From: Paenibacillus sp. H1-7
Lineage (GTDB): Bacteria > Bacillota > Bacilli > Paenibacillales > NBRC-103111
DNA: 64,000 bases
Reading direction: 5' to 3'
Assembly (NCBI RefSeq): GCF_022354825.1
Contig: NZ_CP031168.1
Span: forward strand, 1,985,501 to 2,049,500
The notes under the pieces were generated by a model, which was not told where the DNA came from, did no database searches, and was given only the letters and a program-made list of their open reading frames with translations. Both the position numbers and the translations under genes were made by a program. The stretch's first letter is position 1. The number at the start of each line of letters is the position of its first letter. Shown piece by piece: positions 8,874 through 16,845 of the stretch.

Positions 8874-9110
8874 ATGTGGAAGCGACTTATTTCATTCCGT
8901 TACTGGGGTCACGTGTTTCGCCGGATCGGTCCGCTGCTGGCTTCTCCCAGAGTGCCTCTGACGGAAAAGCTGCTGTTCGCGGTGCCGGTACTCGTCTACT
9001 GGATTATGCCGGATCTTATGCCGTTTCTGCCGGTTGACGATATCGCGGTAACCTTGTTTTTAATGAATTTCTTCACCGACCGGGCCGAACGCAAATATTT
9101 ATCCAACTGA
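8874..9110 (+). CDS. Small DUF1232-like membrane protein
   Basis: A 78-residue protein with a basic N terminus and one or two hydrophobic segments. PLTEKLLFAVPVLVYWIMP and FLPVDDIAVTLFLMNFF resemble the DUF1232 (YkvA-like) motif, in which a DxxPD/PxDD pattern sits between helices. Function of the family is unknown. The ATG at 8874 is chosen because AGGGAGG precedes it by 7 nt; a longer in-frame ORF extends upstream but has no SD. It is flanked by terminators on both sides. Confidence 0.7.
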   Translation: MWKRLISFRYWGHVFRRIGPLLASPRVPLTEKLLFAVPVLVYWIMPDLMPFLPVDDIAVTLFLMNFFTDRAERKYLSN

Positions 9111-9111
9111 C

Positions 9112-9152
9112 AATCGGGGCTTCGAACCTAAGTTCGAAACCCCGATTTTTTG
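9112..9152 (+). terminator. Strong intrinsic terminator
   Basis: AATCGGGGCTTCGAAC pairs with GTTCGAAACCCCGATT around a 4-nt loop, with TTTTTT on the plus side. It separates convergent genes and can probably work in both directions. Confidence 0.85.
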
Positions 9153-9249
9153 TTATTTAGGAAATGATGCGGTGCAAAGCTTCGAAGCATGATCTTCACT
9201 TTTGGGGGATTTGTTCCGTTGCTGCGGTTTACCCCATGATACCATGCCG

Positions 9250-10338
9250 TTATTCACCTTCCGGCCAACGAATCCAGCGCTGAAGGTAGCCTTGCTCGTA
9301 GAGAGCCTTGATAGTAATGATAAGGACGGGAGACAGGATCAAGCCCGCGACACCGAACAACGAAAGCGAGATGATCATGAAGGATAGCATCGTAAACGCC
9401 GACACTCCGAGCGAATCTCCGGTAATTTTGGGCTCCATGATTTGACGGACCAAAATGACGACGACCAGAAGAATGGTGAGCCATACCGCCAGCACCGTTT
9501 GCCCGACGACGAATAAGTAGACAATCCACGGTATGAACAGGGTGGATACGCCCAACAGCGGCAGAACGTCGAATACGGCGGAGAGAAGCGCTATCGAGAA
9601 CGAATTTTTCACGCCTAAAATTACAAGCGAGATGAAGACGACAATAAAGGTCAAAGTAATCAGCTTGGCCTGAGATTTCAGGTATCCGACGATCCCCTTC
9701 AAAACGTTATCCCTCAAAAAGTAAAAGGCCGCTTTGAACGTCTTCGGCGTTTTATTCTTCGCCAATCTTTTCCAAGACTCAATCTCAATGCTTAAAAAGT
9801 ACGCCAAAATAATGGCGATAACGAAGTTGACGACAAACGTCGAGAAGCTCGTCAGCATCGTAAACGTTCCGGTCAAAAATTGCCCGGCCAGAGCCGTTAA
9901 TTTTTGCGTGATTTCTGTGGAATACTCTGTTATTTTCTGAGCGATATCGCTCGGAATCGAAGGCATAGTAACGAGCCGGTCATGCAGAAATTGTGTTTTG
10001 AGAACGATCTGATTTTGTAAAATCGCCGAATATTCAGGCAGCTTGTCTTTAAGATTAAGGATTTGGCTCGTAAATATGACTCCGATGCCCGTGATGGCGC
10101 CGAGGATAACCAGAATAAACAAGAAGGTGGATATGGCGGAAGCGATGCTCTTGCCTAATCCCTTTCGATGCAGGAAGCGGGCCAAAGGCTCGATAATCAA
10201 GTAGATGACAAATGCGAGAAAGATCGGGGTAGCGATCCGGTATAAATAGCTGAACAGCAGCATGAATAAGTAAACGGTTAGAAGCAGTAATGCGATATCA
10301 AACACGGTTCTCCAATATTTCCTGTAAAACGCTATCAT
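9250..10338 (-). CDS. AI-2E family transporter (UPF0118/PerM-type membrane protein)
   Basis: A 362-residue polytopic membrane protein with about seven or eight hydrophobic helices. The N terminus YWRTVFDIALLLLTVYLFM, the segment PIFLAFVIYLIIEPL and the C-terminal KITGDSLGVSAF...GLILSPVLIITIKALYEQ are typical of the family. The family name comes from a proposed autoinducer-2 exporter; other members are Na+/H+ antiporters, so the substrate is open. It lies 29 nt downstream of the hxlR-type gene and is probably cotranscribed with it. Confidence 0.85.
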   Translation of the reverse strand: MIAFYRKYWRTVFDIALLLLTVYLFMLLFSYLYRIATPIFLAFVIYLIIEPLARFLHRKGLGKSIASAISTFLFILVILGAITGIGVIFTSQILNLKDKLPEYSAILQNQIVLKTQFLHDRLVTMPSIPSDIAQKITEYSTEITQKLTALAGQFLTGTFTMLTSFSTFVVNFVIAIILAYFLSIEIESWKRLAKNKTPKTFKAAFYFLRDNVLKGIVGYLKSQAKLITLTFIVVFISLVILGVKNSFSIALLSAVFDVLPLLGVSTLFIPWIVYLFVVGQTVLAVWLTILLVVVILVRQIMEPKITGDSLGVSAFTMLSFMIISLSLFGVAGLILSPVLIITIKALYEQGYLQRWIRWPEGE

Positions 10339-10367
10339 GCGTACACCTCGTCAACAAGGGGATATAG

Positions 10368-10736
10368 CTAGGACCATTTGGCGGCCCAAAGCTTCATTGC
10401 TTTCAATATTTGATGAAGGTCCTGCCCCTTAGGCGTTAAGGTGTATTCTACGGTGACGGGCACGGTGGGATATGCGGTGCGTTCAAGTACACCTTGTTCT
10501 TCCAGATGACGCAGCGTTTCGGTTAACGACTTCGGGCTGATGGATTTGATGCGCTTCTGCAGCTCGCCGAAACGTTTGGTTCCGCCGAACAGCTCGCGAA
10601 GCACGAGAAACGACCATTTGCCTCCTATGGCGTCCAATGTTTTCTCGATGGAGCATTCAATATGCGTAGGCTGCTTCGGGATGTAGTTGCTAGCTTGAAC
10701 GATGGCGGAGCTTTGTTCGCTTTCCAGCTTGGACAT
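10368..10736 (-). CDS. HxlR-family winged-helix regulator
   Basis: A 122-residue protein. The HxlR signature is complete: CSIEKTLDAIGGKWSFLVLREL, RFGELQKRIKSISPKSLTETLRHLE, and the wing VEYTLTPKGQ. HxlR proteins commonly answer to aldehydes, thiol stress or redox; here one Cys (in ECSIEKT) precedes the helix. An extra 25-residue N-terminal extension is present. SD AAAGGA precedes the ATG. It is first in a two-gene unit with the AI-2E family gene and may autoregulate. Confidence 0.9.
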   Translation of the reverse strand: MSKLESEQSSAIVQASNYIPKQPTHIECSIEKTLDAIGGKWSFLVLRELFGGTKRFGELQKRIKSISPKSLTETLRHLEEQGVLERTAYPTVPVTVEYTLTPKGQDLHQILKAMKLWAAKWS

Positions 10737-10911
10737 GGAATCTCATCCTTTCCCAGATAGTTGATTACTCGCAGGTAAGTAGGTATCGAAGCAATAATAA
10801 GGAGCACAATGTCTCACTAGTTTCCATAGTAAAGAAGAAATCGCAAAATAGCAAGCTGAACACGTGTGCAAAAGAGATACTCTGAAAAATAATCGTATCC
10901 CTTTTTACTTA

Positions 10912-10930
10912 ATGTAATATTATGTAACAC
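10912..10930. promoter_or_regulatory. Candidate operator S1 upstream of pucR
   Basis: ATGTAATATTATGTAACAC matches the reverse complement of the site at 19748 at all but four positions. It lies about 145 nt upstream of pucR and 53 nt (five helical turns) from site S2. The 319-nt gap 10737-11055 otherwise shows no gene. Confidence 0.5.
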
Positions 10931-10964
10931 CAACTAGTTGTTTTTTCGTATTTCGGTGATTATA

Positions 10965-10983
10965 ATGTTATTTAATATAACAT
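10965..10983. promoter_or_regulatory. Candidate operator S2 upstream of pucR
   Basis: ATGTTATTTAATATAACAT is a near-perfect inverted repeat and differs at one base from the site at 19748-19766 in front of the second nitrogen-scavenging operon. PucR autoregulation is the simplest reading, but it differs from the described B. subtilis PucR box and the protein that binds is inferred. Confidence 0.6.
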
Positions 10984-11055
10984 ATAATTAACAAACGTTC
11001 TGTTGGCCGGTTCGTAGGAGACTGCTTCATTATCTATCGAGAAGGAGGGTTAGGT

Positions 11056-12645
11056 ATGCATCTGACGGTGGAACAGGCGCTGTCAATCTTTCCGTTATCG
11101 GAAGGGAAGCTGATTGCAGGCCGATCAGGGACATCGAGAATAGTGAAATCCGTCAATGTGATGGATGCTCCGGACATAACCGATTGGATCAAGGATGGCG
11201 AAATGCTGTTTACAACCGCCTACTTGATGAAGGATCGTCCCGCGGATGCCGTGCAGCTGCTGCGCAAGCTGGATCAAAGGGGCTCGGCAGGCCTTGGTAT
11301 TAAGCTGGGCAGATTCTGGACCGAGGTTCCCGAGGCGATCCTGGAGGAGGCGGACCGGCTTGCCTTCCCGCTCATCGAGCTCCCGTTTCAATTTACGTTC
11401 TCCGACCAGATGAACGGTCTGTTCCAGGCGGAAATGCAGCGGAATACAAGGGTGCTCCATTCCGTTCTCGATAAACAAAAGAAGCTGATGCGGTTCGCGC
11501 TCAAATCGGATCATATCAGCGATTTTTTTCATACAATCATGGGTATTATCGGTTATTCGATTGCGGTGGTCAACTATCGCGGCCATGTTTTGTTCAATGC
11601 CACTCCGCTCGCAGAAGCTCGGTTGACTAGAGGCTGGCCGTGGAAGGACGCCGGCAAATGGATTTACACGGAGGACGGACGCTGCTTCCGGGTACCGCTG
11701 ACAGAGAAGGATGAGTGTGTCGGTTATGCGATGTTTTATACGATGGAAGACCAGCTGATGAAAGTGGAGGAGGGGTTGTTCCTGCAGGCTGCGGAAATCA
11801 TCTCCTACCATATAAGCTTCATCTATAAAGAGTATACGGAAAATACGATTCAAAATGACTTGGGAACGCTCATGTCCCGCTATTTGAAGGGGGATGGGAC
11901 GCTTAAAACGCTGATGGACGGTGCGGAAAGGCTGGGCATACCTTTGCTTCGTGGACCTTATCAATGCGTACTGACGGCTGTGGGCCCGTTGAAGGGAGAA
12001 GGGGGACGCGAGAGGCTGCTCAGGAGCATACGGGAAGAGCTGCAATGCCACCCGGAGCTCAAAGGGCTGCAGGTGCTCCATTTTCATTTGGAGGAAGGGA
12101 TGTTCTCGCTCTATCCTGCAGACTCGTTTCCGGGTCACGGGAAGCTGTCTGCGATATTGACTGCGTGTATGAACGGTGCCGCTGACACTTCAAGAGAGTG
12201 GCGCGGAGTTAGAGTGTGCGTCAGCAACAAGAAGAAGCGGCCTGAATCTCTGCAGGAAGCCTACGGGGAGTGCGCGGGGGTGTTCGGCCTTGCCGAGAAG
12301 CTGGGGTTGAAGGATATGGTGGTTCAGTTCGAGACGGTGGAGTTTTCTTACTTGTTCCAACATTTGCCCAGGGAAAGCATGGCCACCTTCTGCGAAGAGG
12401 TGCTGGATGCGCTTTTGAGTAAGGATCCTGACTATTCTCAGGAAATGCTGCGTACCCTCGAGGCGTTCATTGAAAACGACGGGCAAATCAACGAAACGGC
12501 CAAGCAATTGTTCATTCATCGCAATACAGCAGCATATCGTTTGGAGAAGATCGGTGAAATTCTTGAGGTGGATTTTAAAAATGTCAATGATTTGCTCAGA
12601 TTAAAGTTGGTGTTCGTTTTCAGACAAATGCTGAAGGTTGTCTAG
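11056..12645 (+). CDS. pucR: PucR-family transcriptional regulator of purine catabolism
   Basis: 529 residues, close to the 531 of B. subtilis PucR. Residues 1-120 form the PucR N-terminal domain (VEQALSIFPLSEGKLIAGRSG, DAPDITDWIKDGEMLFTTAY). A central GGDEF-like/CdaR region follows, and the C-terminal HTH_30 reads INETAKQLFIHRNTAAYRLEKI. The SD GAAGGAGGG is ideal. In Bacillus, PucR activates purine-degradation genes under nitrogen limitation, responding to ureidoglycine/allantoin-type metabolites. Here it heads a codirectional cluster containing pucABCDE, which supports the same role. Two candidate operators lie upstream. Confidence 0.92.
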   Translation: MHLTVEQALSIFPLSEGKLIAGRSGTSRIVKSVNVMDAPDITDWIKDGEMLFTTAYLMKDRPADAVQLLRKLDQRGSAGLGIKLGRFWTEVPEAILEEADRLAFPLIELPFQFTFSDQMNGLFQAEMQRNTRVLHSVLDKQKKLMRFALKSDHISDFFHTIMGIIGYSIAVVNYRGHVLFNATPLAEARLTRGWPWKDAGKWIYTEDGRCFRVPLTEKDECVGYAMFYTMEDQLMKVEEGLFLQAAEIISYHISFIYKEYTENTIQNDLGTLMSRYLKGDGTLKTLMDGAERLGIPLLRGPYQCVLTAVGPLKGEGGRERLLRSIREELQCHPELKGLQVLHFHLEEGMFSLYPADSFPGHGKLSAILTACMNGAADTSREWRGVRVCVSNKKKRPESLQEAYGECAGVFGLAEKLGLKDMVVQFETVEFSYLFQHLPRESMATFCEEVLDALLSKDPDYSQEMLRTLEAFIENDGQINETAKQLFIHRNTAAYRLEKIGEILEVDFKNVNDLLRLKLVFVFRQMLKVV

Positions 12646-12675
12646 CTGAATTGCTGCCGGAAGGGAGAAGCTGCC

Positions 12676-14004
12676 ATGAAGCTGCTAATAAAACAAGCTC
12701 ACATCCTGACGATGAATTCGGCGGATGAGCAGTTTATCGGAGATGTATGGATTGAGGGACAACGTATCGTGCATATAGGAGCGGATCTCGGAGCGCTGGA
12801 AAAACAGGCGGACCGCGTTCTGCAGGGGGCGGGCAAGGTGCTGCTTCCGGGCTTTGTGCAAACGCATGTTCATTTGTGCCAAACGCTGTTTCGAGGGAGG
12901 GCCGACGATCTGGAGCTGATGGATTGGCTGAGGAACCGGATCTGGCCGCTGGAGGCATCGCATGACGAGGAGTCCGTATATTATTCCGCAATGTTAGGGA
13001 TCGGCGAGCTCATTCGCAGCGGAACGACGACGATATTGGATATGGAGACGGTCAATTATACGGATTCGGCTTTTCGTGCCATTGCAGAGAGCGGGCTGCG
13101 GGCTATATCCGGCAAGGTGATGATGGATCATGGGGACAATGTCCCTGACAGACTGCTGGAGCGTACGGATGAATCGCTTCGGCAAAGCGTGGAGCTTCTG
13201 GAGAAGTGGAACGGTCTCGACGATGGCCGGATCCAATACGCGTTCTGCCCGCGATTTGTTGTATCCTGCACCGAACGGCTGCTTAAGGAAGTGAGAGATC
13301 TAAGTGCGCATTACGATGTGAGGGTTCATACCCATGCATCGGAGAATCGCGGAGAAATCGAGCTGGTGGAACAAGAACGCGGAATGCGTAATGTCGTATA
13401 CCTCGACCATATCGGCTTGGCGAATCCGAGGCTGATTCTGGCGCATTGTATTTGGCTGGATGAGGAGGAAAAGCGGATTATACGGGACAAAGGGGTGAAG
13501 GTAACCCACTGTCCCGGTTCAAATCTGAAGCTGGCGTCCGGCATAGCCGAAATTCCGGAGCTCTTGTCCCGTGAGATTCATGTCGGTCTCGGTGCGGATG
13601 GAGCGCCTTGCAACAACAATTTGGATATGTTCCAGGAGATGAGGCTCGCGGCATTGATTCATAAGGCGGAGCATGGTCCCACTTCGATGGACGCGAAGAC
13701 GGTGCTGCGAATGGCAACAATGGGCGGGGCGGAGGTTCTTGGCATGGAGTCCGAGATCGGCAGTATCGAGCCTGGCAAGCGGGCTGATTTGATCATGATA
13801 GATTTGAATGACTTCCATACATTCCCATCCTACGATGTTGATATGTACTCTCGTATCGTTTACTCTACAACCCGCGGCGACGTAGAGACGGTGCTGATTG
13901 ACGGTAAAGTGGTGCTGGAGAACAAGCGTCACCTGACGTTGGATAAACAACGGATACTAAAAGAATCGGACCGTTCGATCAAGCGGCTTATCAAACGGAT
14001 GTAA
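12676..14004 (+). CDS. ATZ/TRZ-family amidohydrolase, probable purine (guanine-type) deaminase
   Basis: A 442-residue metal-dependent deaminase with a composite beta-sandwich and TIM barrel. Metal ligands: GFVQTHVHLCQ (HxH), VHTHASEN (His), LAHCIWLD (His) and LGADGAPCNNN (Asp). The closest well-known groups are 5'-deoxyadenosine/MTA deaminases, guanine deaminases and chlorohydrolases; AISGKVMMD resembles the guanine deaminase segment. It starts 30 nt after pucR and precedes pucA, so deamination of guanine to xanthine for the following dehydrogenase would make pathway sense. That role is inferred from context. SD GGAAGGGAG precedes the ATG. Confidence 0.75.
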   Translation: MKLLIKQAHILTMNSADEQFIGDVWIEGQRIVHIGADLGALEKQADRVLQGAGKVLLPGFVQTHVHLCQTLFRGRADDLELMDWLRNRIWPLEASHDEESVYYSAMLGIGELIRSGTTTILDMETVNYTDSAFRAIAESGLRAISGKVMMDHGDNVPDRLLERTDESLRQSVELLEKWNGLDDGRIQYAFCPRFVVSCTERLLKEVRDLSAHYDVRVHTHASENRGEIELVEQERGMRNVVYLDHIGLANPRLILAHCIWLDEEEKRIIRDKGVKVTHCPGSNLKLASGIAEIPELLSREIHVGLGADGAPCNNNLDMFQEMRLAALIHKAEHGPTSMDAKTVLRMATMGGAEVLGMESEIGSIEPGKRADLIMIDLNDFHTFPSYDVDMYSRIVYSTTRGDVETVLIDGKVVLENKRHLTLDKQRILKESDRSIKRLIKRM

Positions 14005-14035
14005 TGGACCGAGAGGTGGTTGAAGGGGGGATTTT

Positions 14036-15091
14036 ATGAATATGCACCGGCTGCTTCAAGCTGTGTTCTCATTCGAACGGGTGATGGTGCTTGCAACCGT
14101 GGTGGAGGTTGACGGGCATGCGTACAGGAAGGCCGGTGCCGCCATGCTTTTGATGGGGGAGGCTGGAACGCTCGGGGAAATAAGCCCTGGCTGCTTGGAA
14201 GCCGATTTGAATGCAAGAGTGGATGAGGTGTGGTCGGGCCGTGTTCCGGTGCTAGTTGAGTACGACATGCGGCCAACCGATGATTTGTCGTGGGGCGAAG
14301 CTGTCGGATGTGGAGGGTTCATTCGAGTGCTGCTGGAGCCGATCGACGATCGGTTGCGGGAATGGCTAAGCCGGGTGAAACGGCTGCTCGACGAAGGGAT
14401 GGCTGTGCGGTTTGCGCGAATCATGAACTCTGACTTCTCGGAAGTGTTGGAATATCGATTGGAGGCGGCGGGGCGTGAGGCTGAAGAGGGGCTGTTGCTG
14501 CATGTCGGACCTGGAGGCGGGCAAGTTATGGAGTGTGTGCATGCATCCAGCCCAAGACTGTTGTTGTTCGGCGCTACGGATGATGCGATACCGGTGGCGG
14601 AGCTTGCCGCGAAGGGCGGATTTCGTGTTCTGGTTGCGGATTGGCGCCAGGCATTGTGTACGAAGGAGCGGTTTGCAGCTGCTTCGCTGTTTGTAGGGAG
14701 TCCCAAAGAAATTCTCCTGCATACCGGTATCAAGGATGGAGATTATGTCGTGCTAATGAGTCACTATTTTCCCAAAGATCAAGAGCTGCTTAGGCTGCTG
14801 ATGCCAATTAAGCTCAAATATTTGGGGATCATGGGCTCGCGAACCCGTACCGAGCGTATGCTGGAAAAGCGCGAGGTCCCGGAATGGCTCGAATACCCGG
14901 TAGGGATGGCGATCGGTGCGGATGGCGCGGAGGAAATTGCCGTAAGTATCGTCGCCCAGCTGATACAAGTGCGCAGATTAGGAATGCTGAACAAGAATGT
15001 CGAGAAAGCGGGGGAGGATCATGGATATAGCCGGGATTTACTTGGGAGCCGGCGCCAGCCGCCGGATGGGGCGATCCAAGCTGTCGATTGA
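14036..15091 (+). CDS. pucA: XdhC/CoxI-family xanthine dehydrogenase maturation factor
   Basis: 351 residues. The N-terminal XdhC_CoxI domain is seen (VMVLATVVEVDGHAYRKAGAAML, with GEISPGCLEADL containing the conserved Cys). A C-terminal Rossmann domain follows (LLLFGATDDAIPVAELA, then LKYLGIMGSRTRTERML). XdhC proteins bind the molybdenum cofactor, promote its sulfuration and deliver it to the dehydrogenase. Position and order match pucA of Bacillus. It overlaps the next gene by 71 nt, which indicates tight translational coupling. Confidence 0.9.
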   Translation: MNMHRLLQAVFSFERVMVLATVVEVDGHAYRKAGAAMLLMGEAGTLGEISPGCLEADLNARVDEVWSGRVPVLVEYDMRPTDDLSWGEAVGCGGFIRVLLEPIDDRLREWLSRVKRLLDEGMAVRFARIMNSDFSEVLEYRLEAAGREAEEGLLLHVGPGGGQVMECVHASSPRLLLFGATDDAIPVAELAAKGGFRVLVADWRQALCTKERFAAASLFVGSPKEILLHTGIKDGDYVVLMSHYFPKDQELLRLLMPIKLKYLGIMGSRTRTERMLEKREVPEWLEYPVGMAIGADGAEEIAVSIVAQLIQVRRLGMLNKNVEKAGEDHGYSRDLLGSRRQPPDGAIQAVD

Positions 15092-15698
15092 GCTTGCTGC
15101 CGGACGGAGGCTCGGGGGCTATGCGTTGGACCAAGCGCTGCAATCTGCGCTAAACCGGGTTGTTGTAGTGACGCGCGGAGGTGAGGTGGATTGGCTATCC
15201 CCGTCGTTTGGTGCTGCGTGCACAGAAGGGCGGCTGCAGAGAGCGGTTTGCTTCGACTCGGACAAAGGAATGGCGCATTCGCTGCGCTGCGGACTGCAGG
15301 CTGCTTGTGAAGTCTCTGAACCGGACGCGGTGGTTGTTCTATTGGCAGATCAGCCGCTCGTCAGTGCGGAGATGATCAATCGTTTAATCGGCAGCTACAA
15401 GGAGTGTCCGGGATTGGACTACGTTGCAGCGGGTTGTTTGGGTGCGCCGAGGCCGCCTGTGCTGTTTGCAAAATCGATGTTTGACGTACTGCGGAAGCTG
15501 GAGGGCGACGAAGGGGCGAGATCGCTATTCGGCTTGCCTCATTATAGCGGGATGATAAGAGAAGAAGCGGAAACGTACCGCTTTCTGGATGCGGATACTC
15601 CGGAAGATTTGGAACGCATCCGATTTTTTTACCGCATTGGAAAGTCTAAGTTCAGTAAAGCGATAAAGCGTATCGAGGATCTTTCCAACCGGCGATAA
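15021..15698 (+). CDS. pucB: MobA-like nucleotidyltransferase for molybdenum cofactor (PucB)
   Basis: 225 residues. IYLGAGASRRMGRSKL is the nucleotide-binding loop of MobA/MocA-type transferases (usual form LAAGxSxRMGxxK), and VVVLLADQPLVSAEMI is the metal/NTP motif. It probably makes molybdopterin cytosine dinucleotide for the dehydrogenase. The ATG at 15021 has SD GGGGGAGG and lies inside pucA. The last roughly 23 residues (from about TAC at 15631) and the stop are encoded by a dispersed repeat lying on the opposite strand, giving a basic tail unlike the family. Confidence 0.88.
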   Translation: MDIAGIYLGAGASRRMGRSKLSIELAAGRRLGGYALDQALQSALNRVVVVTRGGEVDWLSPSFGAACTEGRLQRAVCFDSDKGMAHSLRCGLQAACEVSEPDAVVVLLADQPLVSAEMINRLIGSYKECPGLDYVAAGCLGAPRPPVLFAKSMFDVLRKLEGDEGARSLFGLPHYSGMIREEAETYRFLDADTPEDLERIRFFYRIGKSKFSKAIKRIEDLSNRR

Positions 15699-15788
15699 AA
15701 ACTACCACGCGTACGAAGTGAGTTTTGCTATAGCAAAGGCTTTCAGTCGCTCCTCTGGGAGGGACGTTGCTAGAGGCTTTTCTCACCC
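15630..15788 (-). repeat. Dispersed structured repeat, copy A
   Basis: Read on the minus strand, GGTAGTTTTTATCGCC, then GGAAAGAT, CTTTATCGCTTTACTGAACTT and TTTCCAATGCGGTA align with the 124-bp units at 46102-46349. Its upstream part, TAGCAAAACTCACTTCGTA, matches copy B at about 41715. It covers the pucB 3' end and the pucB-pucC gap. Confidence 0.7.
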
Positions 15789-15888
15789 TTATGCTATATA
15801 AATTGACGCGATGATTACATTTAATTGTAGTTTGAAATAAACAAGACGCCCGTAAAGTTGGGACGATTGGCGGAGGAGGGGGAAGCTG

Positions 15889-16845
15889 ATGGCTGTAGGT
15901 TCTTACGAGATGTATTCCGTTCCTCGTGTGTGGCAGCCTTCCGATCTGGCGGAAGCGTGGGAGCTGCGCCGTGCGTTGGGGGCTGAGAGCTGTTTTGTGG
16001 CGGGAGGCACGCTGCTGCGGACGCAATGGGAAGCCGGTGCGGCTGCAATGCCTCGTCATCTGATAAGTCTGGAACGAATATCTGCGCTAAAAGGGATTCG
16101 AGTCATTCGGACGTCACCGCCGGAGCGCCAGGTATTACGTATTGGTCCGCTCACGACTCTGGAGGGGGTAAGAAGAAATCCATACAGCAAGCTGCTTGCC
16201 GAAGCTTGCCGGACTATTGCTGCTCCGTCGATCCGCCATCAGGGGACGATCGGAGGCAATGTCGCATCCGGGATAGGGGACGCTATTCCTGCTCTTCTAG
16301 TGCTCGGAGCTGAGTTGGTCTGGTTCGACGGCGGTGAATGCGTGACGGAGTCGTTGGAAGATTGGTTGGCTGCTGCAAAAGATTCAGGACGGAATGCGCA
16401 TGATCACCGTATTTTGACGGGTTTAGTCGCAAATGGAGATGAAATCGAAGGGGGATCCGATGAGGAAAGGAAGCGTCGGATCGTTTTTTATCATAAAGTC
16501 GGGCGAAGGGAAGCGTTCGTACCGTCGCTCATAACGGCAGCCGGCTCCTTGAGGTTGCATGAAGACGGGCGAGTAGCGACGGCGAAGCTGGCTGTCGGTG
16601 GCGGGGCGAGTACGGCGCAGCGTCTGCACGAGACGGAAGCGCTGCTCGAAGGCAAGGAACTGACCCCGGAGATGATGCGACGGGTGTTGAATGGGATATC
16701 ATCGGAATGGAAGGCGTTCCGAGATGCATTCGCGACCGCGGAATACCGGAGGACGGCTGCGGCTAACTTGATTGTATCGGAATTGTGGAGTGCGCGTCGA
16801 AGGAACAACGGCAAGCGAGGAGGGGAAAGCGATGCTGTTAAATAA
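15889..16845 (+). CDS. pucC: Xanthine dehydrogenase FAD-binding subunit
   Basis: 318 residues of the CoxM/XdhB family. The FAD-binding motifs are visible: CFVAGGTLLRTQWEAG near the N terminus and APSIRHQGTIGGNVASGIGDAIPALLVLGAEL in the middle (split here by my reading into the RNxAT-like and TIGGN parts). The C-terminal CO dehydrogenase flavoprotein domain follows (YHKVGRREAF, VAVGG-like LAVGGGA). It passes electrons from the 2Fe-2S clusters to NAD+. SD GGAGGAGGGGGAAG is very strong. It is followed by pucD with a 14-nt overlap. Confidence 0.9.
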   Translation: MAVGSYEMYSVPRVWQPSDLAEAWELRRALGAESCFVAGGTLLRTQWEAGAAAMPRHLISLERISALKGIRVIRTSPPERQVLRIGPLTTLEGVRRNPYSKLLAEACRTIAAPSIRHQGTIGGNVASGIGDAIPALLVLGAELVWFDGGECVTESLEDWLAAAKDSGRNAHDHRILTGLVANGDEIEGGSDEERKRRIVFYHKVGRREAFVPSLITAAGSLRLHEDGRVATAKLAVGGGASTAQRLHETEALLEGKELTPEMMRRVLNGISSEWKAFRDAFATAEYRRTAAANLIVSELWSARRRNNGKRGGESDAVK

